Program-made: the position numbers and the translations under genes
Origin: Oscillibacter sp. CAG:241
GTDB lineage: Bacteria; Bacillota; Clostridia; Oscillospirales; Oscillospiraceae
Assembly (NCBI GenBank): GCA_000435975.1
Contig: FR884066.1
Span: forward strand, 1-27,878
Length of the DNA stretch: 27,878 nt
Direction: 5' to 3'
The notes under the pieces: generated by a model
Seen by the model: the letters and a program-made list of their open reading frames with translations, nothing else
Told to the model about the DNA's origin: nothing
The model's database searches: none
Shown here: piece after piece, positions 21,484 to 27,878 of the stretch
Numbering within the stretch: position 1 is the first letter of the stretch
Layout of the letters: the number at the start of each line of letters is the position of its first letter

Positions 21484-22254
21484 TTATTTGACCACGTCAT
21501 ATGTCTCCGTCAGCACACCCTGGAGCAGAAACCGCTGCATGCGGTTCTGGCGGTAGCAGGTGGACAGAGTCAGCACCCGATCCCCTGCCCGAGGAAACAG
21601 GTCCCGGCGGTAATTGGCGTTGATGGCCTCCCCCAGGGAGGCAAAATAGTCCGCAAACTGCTGGGGGTCCGTAAAATCGTGGCACAGCAGCAGGTGCTCG
21701 CTGGAGTGGGGATAGGCGGCGAAAATGGTGTATTCATACACCTTGTCCGGGGTGTAAACGATAATCTTCTGGTTTTTGGCGAAAAACTCCGCATCGGCAA
21801 AGTTGTTCACCTGGGCAAACATGGTCTGGGACTGGCGGTTGTGGCCATACAGCACCGTCACCGGGTCCTGAAAGGTGGTGGTGTTGTACCGCTGGGAAAA
21901 AATGCTGCCGCCGGAGTAATAGGACCGATCCACCCCGTGATCGTCGTAAAACAGGTCGTCTGCGGCGCTCTGGACCACGGCATAGTTGATGTTGGTGCCG
22001 GGCACCTCGATCCAGGCGTAGATTTCCGGATTGACGTCGTGGAGGCTGTCAAAGTCCACATTGATGGCCATATATTTGCCGTCGTCCTGGGGGGCCAGGG
22101 GCTCCACCACCTGGCCGGAGCGGACGCCGCTGCCCAGCTTATCGCTGACAGACTTGCCCCGGACATACTGGACGATAAACAGAATGCAGAAAACACACAC
22201 GATCACCGCAATAACGGCCACCACCGTCAGCAGGATGCGCACAGGACGCTTCAT
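21484..22254 (-). CDS. srtB: Class B sortase
   Basis: A 256-residue membrane transpeptidase that cleaves the sorting signal of surface proteins between Thr and Gly and attaches them to peptidoglycan. An N-terminal anchor helix spans about 7-30. The active-site His138 is in VLYGHN, Cys233 is in TLSTC, and the catalytic Arg is R238 or R241. The length and TLSTC motif fit class B. AAAGGAG precedes the ATG. Directly upstream lies a small gene with an SPQTG sorting signal, the same type ((S/N)PxTG) used by the Clostridioides difficile SrtB, which makes it the likely substrate. Confidence 0.9.
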   Translation of the reverse strand: MKRPVRILLTVVAVIAVIVCVFCILFIVQYVRGKSVSDKLGSGVRSGQVVEPLAPQDDGKYMAINVDFDSLHDVNPEIYAWIEVPGTNINYAVVQSAADDLFYDDHGVDRSYYSGGSIFSQRYNTTTFQDPVTVLYGHNRQSQTMFAQVNNFADAEFFAKNQKIIVYTPDKVYEYTIFAAYPHSSEHLLLCHDFTDPQQFADYFASLGEAINANYRRDLFPRAGDRVLTLSTCYRQNRMQRFLLQGVLTETYDVVK

Positions 22255-22281
22255 AGGACATTTCTCCTTTGTTCAGAACGG

Positions 22282-22318
22282 AAAAAAGGCCCCATAAACG
22301 GCACAGCATTTATGGGGC
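22282..22318 (-). terminator. Terminator between sortase substrate and sortase genes
   Basis: On the minus strand, GCCCCATAAA/TTTATGGGGC (22289-22298 with 22309-22318), a 10-base loop, then CCTTTTTT. Partial read-through would give more substrate than sortase transcript. Confidence 0.8.
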
Positions 22319-22343
22319 TCCTTCTTTATAAAATGGGGACGTT

Positions 22344-22580
22344 TTATGCCCGGGCACGGGCCTTTTTGGTGCAGACATAGGCCACGCCGCCGCTGACGGC
22401 AATGGTCATCACCACGCTGCCGATGCCCAGGTCGTAACCGGTCTGGGGAGAGGTGGGCGTGGTATCGGTGTTGTCGTCATGCTTGGGACTGGGGACATAG
22501 CCGCCGTCGGCAAAGGCAGTGACGGAGAGCATGCAGCCCAGCATCACAATAACCGTCAGCATAGCAAGAATCTTTTTCAT
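22344..22580 (-). CDS. Tiny cell-wall-anchored protein with SPQTG sorting signal
   Basis: 78 residues. A signal peptide (KK, hydrophobic core, AFA cleavage near residue 24) is followed by a short acidic and Thr/Pro-rich stretch, then SPQTG, a hydrophobic helix (GIGSVVMTIAVSGGVAYV) and a basic tail KKARARA. This is a complete sortase sorting signal. After signal peptidase and sortase cleavage, only about 23 residues would remain attached to the wall. The ATG at 22580 has GGAGGG about 10 bases upstream and the longer ORF is excluded because the promoter overlaps it. It has its own strong promoter and terminator. No homologous family is recognised; its role could be as a minimal substrate, spacer or signal peptide. 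Confidence 0.8.
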   Translation of the reverse strand: MKKILAMLTVIVMLGCMLSVTAFADGGYVPSPKHDDNTDTTPTSPQTGYDLGIGSVVMTIAVSGGVAYVCTKKARARA

Positions 22581-22617
22581 GGTAACATAACCCTCCATTA
22601 CCTCATTCATTACCACC

Positions 22618-22646
22618 ATTATAATGTACACTTACGGAAAAAGCAA
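22618..22646 (-). promoter_or_regulatory. Promoter for the sortase substrate gene
   Basis: On the minus strand, TTGCTT (22641-22646) and a perfect TATAAT (22618-22623) with a 17-base spacer. Confidence 0.78.
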
Positions 22647-22694
22647 GTACTTTTTTGCAGAAACTCAAAAATCATCTGTTGAAGTGGGCAGCAC

Positions 22695-23564
22695 TTACAC
22701 CCCCGTCAGGTCAAACGCCGGGGTATACTCCTCCCGGGCAGAGGTGCGCTCCTGGGTGAAGCCGTCGCGGATGCCGCAGTTTTCCATATAGGCTGCCGCC
22801 GCCCGATACTCCGCCCGGGTAACGTGGCGGGCCAGCGGGCCCACGGCTCCGGGCTGGGGCGTGTACTGGCTCATCAGGGAAAACAGCACCTCCCCGGGCC
22901 GGAAGGTCTCCGCCACCCAGTCAATGACCCGGCGGGTATTGTCCAGCTGTCCCGGCAGTACCAGGTGTCGGATCAGCACCCCCCGCACCAGCAGGCCGTC
23001 CCGCATCTGATAGGGTCCCGTCTGGCGGAACATCTCGCATATGGCGCTTCGCGCCGCGGCGGGATAGTCTCCGGCGCCGGACAGCCGCCGGGCCGGCTCC
23101 TCCAGGGCGTATTTCATGTCCGGCAGATATACCTGCACCTTGCCCTCCAGCAGGCGGAGCGTCTCCACCCGCTCATAGCCGCCGGTGTTGCACACCACCG
23201 GCACCGGCAGGGACGGCTCCAGGGCCTGAGCCACCCAGGGAGCGAAGTGTCCCGGCGTCACCAGGTTGATGTTGTGAGCGCCCTGCCGGATCAGCTCCCG
23301 GAAGATCTCCCGCAGCCGGTCCACGGACACGGGCTTTCCCACGCCCTGGGCGGAGATCTCATGGTTCTGGCAGAATACGCAGCCCAGGGTGCAGCCGGAG
23401 AAGAACACCGTGCCGCTGCCCCGGGTGCCGCTGATGCAGGGCTCCTCCCACATGTGGAGCCCCGCCCGGGCCACCACCGGCCCTGCCGGCATCCGGCAGA
23501 AGCCGCTTCCCGCCGTCTCCGTGCGCTCCGCGCCGCACAGCCGGGGGCAAAGGGTGCATCTCAT
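22695..23564 (-). CDS. Radical SAM protein, PflX-like (pyruvate formate-lyase activase homologue)
   Basis: A 289-residue iron-sulfur protein. The radical SAM triad C58-x3-C62-x2-C65 sits in GCTLGCVFCQNHEIS. An extra N-terminal Cys group (C3, C6, C10, C23) could bind a second cluster or zinc. These features match the uncharacterised PflX/COG1313 group rather than true PFL activase. It is the last gene of a four-gene operon and its ATG overlaps the tdk stop (ATGA). Ribosome site AAGGT is weak, suggesting coupling to tdk. Its substrate is unknown. Confidence 0.82.
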   Translation of the reverse strand: MRCTLCPRLCGAERTETAGSGFCRMPAGPVVARAGLHMWEEPCISGTRGSGTVFFSGCTLGCVFCQNHEISAQGVGKPVSVDRLREIFRELIRQGAHNINLVTPGHFAPWVAQALEPSLPVPVVCNTGGYERVETLRLLEGKVQVYLPDMKYALEEPARRLSGAGDYPAAARSAICEMFRQTGPYQMRDGLLVRGVLIRHLVLPGQLDNTRRVIDWVAETFRPGEVLFSLMSQYTPQPGAVGPLARHVTRAEYRAAAAYMENCGIRDGFTQERTSAREEYTPAFDLTGV

Positions 23565-24148
23565 ACCTTGTGAATATCGAAGTCCGGACCCAGGTCCCCT
23601 GCCATCCAGTGGCGGCGGCAGAGGCTGGTATACCGGTCGTTGGCCCCCAGCACCACCTGCTCGCCCTCCTTCACCACCCGGCCCTGTCCGTCAAACCGTG
23701 CGTTGAAGGCGGCCTTTTTGCCGCACCAGCAGACGGTCTTGACCTCCTCCAGCTTGTCCGCCATAGCCAGCAGATAATAGCTGCCCTCGAACAGCTGGCC
23801 CCGGAAGTCTGCCTTCAGGCCGTAGCACAGCACGGGGATGCCGCAGTCGTCCACCAGGTGGACCAGGTAAAATACCTCATCCTTGGTGAGAAACTGGGCC
23901 TCGTCAATGATGATGCAGGCGTATTTCTGCAATTCCTCATCGGGCCGGGCCCGCATTTCGTCAAAATACACACAGGGATGGGTCAGGCCGATGCGGGAGG
24001 TAACCATGTGATCTCCATCCCGGGTGTCCAGCCGGGGCTTCACCATCAGGGTCTCCTGGCCCCGCTCCTCGTAATTGAACCGCGCCATCAGAGCGTTGGC
24101 GGTTTTGCTGGAGCCCATGGCCCCATATTTGAAATAAAGCTGCGCCAT
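23561..24148 (-). CDS. tdk: Thymidine kinase
   Basis: A 195-residue type II thymidine kinase that salvages thymidine to dTMP. The P-loop GAMGSSKT is at 9-16, the catalytic Glu is E83 in IIIDEAQFL, and the structural zinc is held by C140, C142, C177 and H180. The start at 24148 (MAQ) was chosen since AAGGAG lies 7 bases upstream; an ATG two codons earlier is too close to it and overlaps the mutY stop. It sits between mutY and a radical SAM gene in a tightly packed operon. Confidence 0.93.
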   Translation of the reverse strand: MAQLYFKYGAMGSSKTANALMARFNYEERGQETLMVKPRLDTRDGDHMVTSRIGLTHPCVYFDEMRARPDEELQKYACIIIDEAQFLTKDEVFYLVHLVDDCGIPVLCYGLKADFRGQLFEGSYYLLAMADKLEEVKTVCWCGKKAAFNARFDGQGRVVKEGEQVVLGANDRYTSLCRRHWMAGDLGPDFDIHKV

Positions 24149-24150
24149 CG

Positions 24151-25212
24151 TCATTCTCCTTCTGCGGGCAGGGCCCGCGTGAATTTTTCAAAGGCGGAGG
24201 GCACCGCCAGCCGGGCCCGTATCGTCCCATCGGCCCAGAGCCAATCCTCCGGCCCCCGGCCCTCCACCTGCACCAGGTAGCCGGTCATGTCCCAGCGGAT
24301 GTGGGTGAACAGGTGCCTGGCCTCCAGCTGCCGCAGCCACCGGTGGGCCGTCAGGCCCCAGGCGCGCAGCTGCTGCGCCGCCTGCTCCTCCGTCAGCCGT
24401 CCGGGAACATGGGGATATTCCCACAGCCCCGCCAGAAGTCCGGTATCCGGCCGCTGCCGCAGGGCCACCCCCTCCGGCCCCAGCAGCAGGAACACGGTTT
24501 TTTCCTCCCGGCGCTTCTCCTTCTTCGGGGCACGCACCGGCAGCTCCCGCTGGCAGCCCTGCTCCCGGGCGGCACAGAATGCCGCCGCCGGGCAGCTATC
24601 GCACAGGGGTGCGCTGTTGGGCAGGCACACCCCGGCTCCCAGGTCCATCAACGCCTGGTTGAAGGCCCCCGGGGCTTCCCGTGGCATAGCCGCCTCCATC
24701 CACCGCCGGAACTGCCGCCGGTTTTTCTGGTCCAGAATATCCAGCCGGCAGCCGCCTACCCGGGCCGCCACCCGCAGCACGTTGCCGTCCACCGCCGGGA
24801 CAGGCTCCCCAAAGGCGATGGACAAAATAGCTCCGGCGGTATAGTCCCCGATGCCGGGCAGGGCGGTCAGCTCCTCATACGTCCGGGGAAACGCCCCGCC
24901 GTACTGCTCCGCGACGATCTGCGCCGCCCGGCGCAGATTCCGGGCCCGGCTGTAATAGCCCAGGCCCTCCCACAGCTTCATCAGCTGCCCCTCGTCGCAG
25001 GCGGCCAAAGCCTCCACCGACGGGTACGCCGCCATAAACCGCTGAAAATACGGGATCACCGTCGCCACCCGGGTCTGCTGCAGCATGATCTCCGACACCC
25101 AGGTCCGGTAGGCGGACACCTGCTCCCGCCAGGGCAGCACCCGGCGGTTTTCCCGGTACCAGGGCAGCAGCGCCCCGGGCAGCCGGTTGAGTTTTTCCTG
25201 TATTGCATCCAT
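24151..25212 (-). CDS. mutY: A/G-specific adenine glycosylase MutY
   Basis: A 353-residue base-excision repair enzyme that removes adenine mispaired with 8-oxoguanine. Catalytic E41 lies in SEIMLQQTRVATV, the HhH motif LPGIGDYTAGAIL at 118-130 and catalytic D142 in PAVDGNV. The [4Fe-4S] ligands C196, C204, C207 and C213 have C-x7-C-x2-C-x5-C spacing, one residue longer than the E. coli C-x6 spacing, though this appears typical of clostridial enzymes. A C-terminal NUDIX-like domain (about 225-350) recognises 8-oxoG. The ATG is 3 bases after the upstream radical SAM stop. Confidence 0.94.
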   Translation of the reverse strand: MDAIQEKLNRLPGALLPWYRENRRVLPWREQVSAYRTWVSEIMLQQTRVATVIPYFQRFMAAYPSVEALAACDEGQLMKLWEGLGYYSRARNLRRAAQIVAEQYGGAFPRTYEELTALPGIGDYTAGAILSIAFGEPVPAVDGNVLRVAARVGGCRLDILDQKNRRQFRRWMEAAMPREAPGAFNQALMDLGAGVCLPNSAPLCDSCPAAAFCAAREQGCQRELPVRAPKKEKRREEKTVFLLLGPEGVALRQRPDTGLLAGLWEYPHVPGRLTEEQAAQQLRAWGLTAHRWLRQLEARHLFTHIRWDMTGYLVQVEGRGPEDWLWADGTIRARLAVPSAFEKFTRALPAEGE

Positions 25213-25215
25213 ATC

Positions 25216-26046
25216 CTAAAACCTCGCGGCATAGCCGCACCGGCGGCACAGCTCCTCCGCCGGGCTCCGGCGGGAGAAGCCCTCCCGGATGGCCGCCGCC
25301 CGTGGCGATGCCAGAATCTCCTCCACCGGCTGGTCAAACAGATTCCCCAGGGCCATGCGTCCCTCTCCGTCCAGGCAGCAGGGCACCGCCGTGCCGTCGC
25401 ACAAAACGGCCAGCTGCTGCCGCAGCCCGTGGCAGAACTCCGTGCCGCTCTCCGGAGCCTCCGGGTCCGGCCAATCAAATTTTTCCGCCTGCTCCAGGAA
25501 AACATTCGCGGAAAGCCTCCGGTTCCCCCGGCGGTCCGTGGGGATAGACAGCACCTCCCGGCCCAGCTGTTCCCCCAGGAAGGCCAGCACCTGACCGTTG
25601 CAGCTGTCCCGCCCGCCGATGTTCCACAGGCGCAGGGCACACAGAGTCCCCTCCGCCGAGGCCCGGCAGCAGAAATCCCACACGCCGGAAAGATATTCCT
25701 CCATGCTGCCGGGGCAGTCGTTTCCCTCGAAGCTGTGGAGGGATACGCTGACCTTGTGGACCCCTGCCAGAAGGGCTCCCCGCCGGGGCAGCAGCGTCCC
25801 GTTGGTGGTGACACACACCCGGAAGCCCAGCTCCCGGGCAACGGCCAGGAGCTCCTCCAGCTGCGGGTGCAGCAGCGGCTCCCCCATCACATGGAGGTAC
25901 AGATACTCCGTGTGGCCGCGGAGCCTTTCCGCCAGGATCCGGAACTCTGCCGGGGCCAGGAACCGCGCCGGGCGGCCGGTGCCGGGGCAGAAGGAACAGG
26001 AGAGATTGCACACATTGGTGATCTCCACATATACCCGCTTGAACAC
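25216..26046 (-). CDS. Radical SAM/SPASM-type protein
   Basis: A 276-residue iron-sulfur enzyme. The radical SAM triad C13-x3-C17-x2-C20 is in ITNVCNLSCSFCPG, followed by HVMGEPLLHP, the GGE-like SAM contact. The C-terminal part has CDGTAVPCC and a terminal CRRC, which resembles a shortened SPASM domain holding auxiliary clusters. It starts with GTG at 26046 (GGGGG about 9 bases upstream); an overlapping ATG lies in another frame. It heads the operon with mutY, tdk and a PflX-like gene. SPASM enzymes often modify peptides or proteins, but no precursor peptide gene is seen here. Confidence 0.82.
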   Translation of the reverse strand: MFKRVYVEITNVCNLSCSFCPGTGRPARFLAPAEFRILAERLRGHTEYLYLHVMGEPLLHPQLEELLAVARELGFRVCVTTNGTLLPRRGALLAGVHKVSVSLHSFEGNDCPGSMEEYLSGVWDFCCRASAEGTLCALRLWNIGGRDSCNGQVLAFLGEQLGREVLSIPTDRRGNRRLSANVFLEQAEKFDWPDPEAPESGTEFCHGLRQQLAVLCDGTAVPCCLDGEGRMALGNLFDQPVEEILASPRAAAIREGFSRRSPAEELCRRCGYAARF

Positions 26047-26079
26047 ATCGCCGCCCCCTTTCCCAGCACTTGAATTGTT

Positions 26080-26088
26080 ATTTTACCA
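26080..26088 (-). promoter_or_regulatory. Extended -10 promoter for the radical SAM-mutY-tdk operon
   Basis: TGG-TAAAAT on the minus strand, 34 bases before the GTG. No good -35 is seen. Confidence 0.45.
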
Positions 26089-26138
26089 CGTTTTCGCCCT
26101 TTTGCATAGCGCCGGGAACCAAATGTTCAAAAAAAGGT

Positions 26139-26168
26139 AATGACTTTTCACCCGCAATCGGTTACAAT
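26139..26168 (+). promoter_or_regulatory. Promoter for the rhomboid-like gene
   Basis: ATGACT (26139-26144, four of six matches) and TACAAT (26163-26168) with an 18-base spacer. It lies downstream of an in-frame ATG at 26140, supporting the TTG start at 26203. Confidence 0.6.
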
Positions 26169-26202
26169 AGAGCCACTTGAATCGTATTGGAGGAATTTCC
26201 CC

Positions 26203-27072
26203 TTGAAAAAGCTCTATGACGCCGCCGACCGCTTCTGCGCCCGGCATCCCCGGTTCGGTATTCCGGACCTTATGCGCTGGATCGTCATCGGCAATGTGGT
26301 GGTCTATGTGCTGATGCTGCTGACCATGCGCACCGACGCCAGTGCCGTGAGCTTCCTGTATCTCAACGGCAGCAAGGTGCTCCACGGGGAGCTCTGGCGC
26401 ATCGTCACCTTTATTTTTGTCCCCACCAGCTCCAGTCCCTTCTGGCTGGCCATCAGCCTGTATTTCTACTACTGGATCGGCTCGTCCCTGGAGCGCCAGT
26501 GGGGCACCGCCCGCTTCAACCTCTATTACTGGAGCGGCGTGCTTCTGACGGTGATCGCCACCCTGGCCGCCTCCGCCATTTCCGGCGTGGGCTATTCCGT
26601 GGGTGGAACGGGATATGTGAACCTGTCCATGTTCCTGGCCTTTGCCTTCCTATATCCGGATACCCAGCTGCTGCTGTTCTTCTTCATCCCCGTGAAGATC
26701 AAATGGCTGGCGTGGCTGGATATCGCGGTGTTCGTCATTGGCATTGTGCAGTCCCTGCTGGCAGGCAGCTGGCTGGGAGCCATCCTGCCGGTGGTGGCGC
26801 TGCTGAACTTCCTGGTGTTCATCTGGCCCGCTATTGACGCGTTTATCCAGCGCCGGAAATACCGGCACGCGCCCCAGACGGTAAACTTCAAAAAGGCCGT
26901 GCGGCAACAGCAGCAGCAAAAGGGCTATCACCACAAATGCGCCGTCTGCGGCCGCACGGACACGGACTATCCCGACCTGCAATTCCGCTATTGCAGCAAA
27001 TGCGTCGGCTACCGCTGCTTCTGCCAGGACCACATTTTCTCCCACGTCCACTTCACCGAGGAGGACCAATAA
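26203..27072 (+). CDS. Rhomboid-like membrane protein with C-terminal zinc ribbon, protease motifs absent
   Basis: A 289-residue membrane protein. The fold resembles rhomboids: a TM helix at about 26-42, the ELWRIVTFIF motif (63-72), then WIGSSLERQWGTARF (91-105), equivalent to the rhomboid loop 1 end, and four more helices. The catalytic GxSG is missing; its place is taken by YVNLSMF (138-144), and the last helix lacks the catalytic His. A hydrophilic C-terminus holds six cysteines (C246, C249, C264, C267, C272, C274) in a zinc-ribbon pattern plus a His-rich end. Start at TTG 26203 has GGAGGA 8 bases upstream. It may act as a pseudoprotease that binds membrane proteins. Confidence 0.78.
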   Translation: MKKLYDAADRFCARHPRFGIPDLMRWIVIGNVVVYVLMLLTMRTDASAVSFLYLNGSKVLHGELWRIVTFIFVPTSSSPFWLAISLYFYYWIGSSLERQWGTARFNLYYWSGVLLTVIATLAASAISGVGYSVGGTGYVNLSMFLAFAFLYPDTQLLLFFFIPVKIKWLAWLDIAVFVIGIVQSLLAGSWLGAILPVVALLNFLVFIWPAIDAFIQRRKYRHAPQTVNFKKAVRQQQQQKGYHHKCAVCGRTDTDYPDLQFRYCSKCVGYRCFCQDHIFSHVHFTEEDQ

Positions 27073-27085
27073 CCCACCCGCAATC

Positions 27086-27126
27086 AAAAAAGAGAGCACC
27101 GCCGCGGCGGTGCTCTCTTTTTTTTC
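27086..27126. terminator. Bidirectional terminator between the rhomboid-like gene and ftsH
   Basis: An 18-base A-rich left arm (27086-27103) pairs perfectly with the T-rich right arm (27106-27123), so U-tracts follow on both strands. It serves both convergent genes. Confidence 0.88.
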
Positions 27127-27200
27127 GTTATTTCTTTTCCTCTGGAGCGAAAAGCGGTGCTCTCTTTTTTGCCGTTATTTCTTGTCCTCGGATGCAAAAA
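27107..27200. repeat. 47-bp tandem repeat over the ftsH 3' end
   Basis: Unit A (27107-27153) and unit B (27154-27200) align without gaps, 40 of 47 identical. Unit B carries the last codons and stop of ftsH plus the GCGGTGCTCTC terminator arm. Unit A, read in the equivalent frame on the minus strand, would encode FAPEEKK-stop, next to FASEDKK-stop in the real gene. Confidence 0.85.
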
Positions 27201-27878
27201 TCTGTTCAAATTCCTGGGCTGTCATGGTCTCATGCTGGAGCAGGAACTCCGCCACCTCTGTCAGCTGAGGGCGGTATTTTTCCAGGATCTCCGTGCAGCG
27301 GCCATAGGCCTCGTCCAGGATGCGGCGGATCTCCCGGTCCATCTCCGCCGCCGTTTCCTCGGAATAGGGGCGGGTCTGGGCCATGGACCGGCCGATGAAC
27401 ACCTCGTCGTGTCCCGCGTCAAAGGCCACGCTGCCCATGCGGTCGGACATGCCGTAGGTCCCCACCATTTTCCGGGCCAGCTGGGTGGCCCGGCTGATGT
27501 CGTTGGACGCGCCGGTGGAGATATCTCCCAGCACCAGCTGCTCCGCCGCCCGGCCGCCCAGAAGCCCCGCAATGCTGTTGAGCAGATGGGTGCGGGACAG
27601 ATAGCTGCGATCCTCGTCGGGCAGGAAGATGGTCATGCCGCCTGCCTGGCCCCGGGGCACAATGGTGATCTGATGCACGGGGTCCAGATCCGGCAGGGTG
27701 TGCATCACCACGGCGTGGCCCGCCTCGTGATAGGCGGGGAGCCGGCGCTCGTGCTCGGGGATCACCCGGCTGTGCTTCTCGGGTCCCGCGATGACCTTGA
27801 TGACGGACTGCTGCAGGTCGGCCATGGTGATGGCCTTCTCGTCCCGGCGTCCGGCCAGCAGGGCCGCCTCGTTCCGCC
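27175..27878 (-). CDS. ftsH: ATP-dependent zinc metalloprotease FtsH, 3' part only
   Basis: The final 233 residues of FtsH; the 5' part, with the two TM helices and the AAA ATPase, lies beyond the window edge. Visible are the end of the AAA lid (NEAALLAGRR), then the protease domain with zinc site HEAGH in AYHEAGHAVV and the third ligand Asp in a helix further on, plus the conserved GGRAAEQLVLGDISTGASND segment. FtsH is a membrane hexamer that degrades misfolded or short-lived membrane and cytosolic proteins. The C-terminus is followed by a duplicate of its last codons. The rhomboid-like membrane protein lies convergent downstream. Confidence 0.95.
   Translation of the reverse strand, partial: RNEAALLAGRRDEKAITMADLQQSVIKVIAGPEKHSRVIPEHERRLPAYHEAGHAVVMHTLPDLDPVHQITIVPRGQAGGMTIFLPDEDRSYLSRTHLLNSIAGLLGGRAAEQLVLGDISTGASNDISRATQLARKMVGTYGMSDRMGSVAFDAGHDEVFIGRSMAQTRPYSEETAAEMDREIRRILDEAYGRCTEILEKYRPQLTEVAEFLLQHETMTAQEFEQIFASEDKK

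Noticed and set aside
24393..26073. 590-codon plus-strand ORF (24301-26073) opposite mutY and the radical SAM gene
   Set aside because: Its product is Pro/Gln/Arg/His-rich with no domain, and both minus-strand genes carry full catalytic motifs.
26140..26202. ATG 26140 as start of the rhomboid-like gene
   Set aside because: The -10 box at 26163-26168 lies downstream of it, and the TTG at 26203 has a good GGAGGA site.

Overview
The window reads as chromosomal DNA from a high-GC, low-GC-lineage-type gut Firmicute, most likely Oscillospiraceae/Ruminococcaceae (Flavonifractor / Lawsonibacter / Intestinimonas type). The reasons are strong AGGAGG ribosome sites, occasional TTG/GTG starts, a class B sortase with an SPQTG substrate, an LCP protein, GC-rich genes with AT-rich promoters, and no outer-membrane genes. 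The genus is inference. Nearly all the sequence is ordinary chromosome: no phage, transposase, CRISPR array or rRNA was seen.

Layout. (1) 211-2330, minus: a GNAT-type acetyltransferase and a ROK glucokinase in one operon, divergent from a Gfo/Idh/MocA oxidoreductase (2537-3574, plus). (2) 3571-4475: a duplicated terminator block and a convergent XRE regulator whose promoter contains a palindrome. (3) 4510-7300, minus: a TM1266-type regulator, then lipoprotein, permease and ATPase of an ABC importer, with overlapping or closely spaced genes and a leader that looks attenuated. (4) 7313-9796, plus: pyroglutamyl peptidase and a CBS-domain Mn-dependent pyrophosphatase. (5) 9841-10344: a tRNA-Met / tRNA-Glu / tRNA-Val cluster packed with perfect hairpins. 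(6) 10344-17043, minus: secA, pgeF, an orphan peptide-binding lipoprotein and a divergent MurE-like ligase. (7) 17120-20360, plus: a KdpD/KdpE-like two-component pair with an 11-bp direct-repeat box, a small membrane protein and a GntR/UTRA regulator. (8) 20371-22646, minus: LCP protein, class B sortase, and a 78-residue sortase substrate. (9) 22695-26088, minus: two radical SAM proteins flanking mutY and tdk in a tight operon. (10) 26139-27072, plus: a rhomboid-like protein lacking the protease motifs. (11) 27175-27878, minus: the 3' part of ftsH, cut by the window edge, with a 47-bp tandem repeat of its last codons and terminator arm.

Most interesting candidates: the TM1266-linked ABC importer with its leader RNA; the secA-pgeF-binding protein-MurE-like cluster, which could be a muropeptide salvage or editing unit; the very small sortase substrate beside its sortase; and the dense perfect hairpins around the tRNA genes. 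All functional proposals for these are inference from context and motifs.
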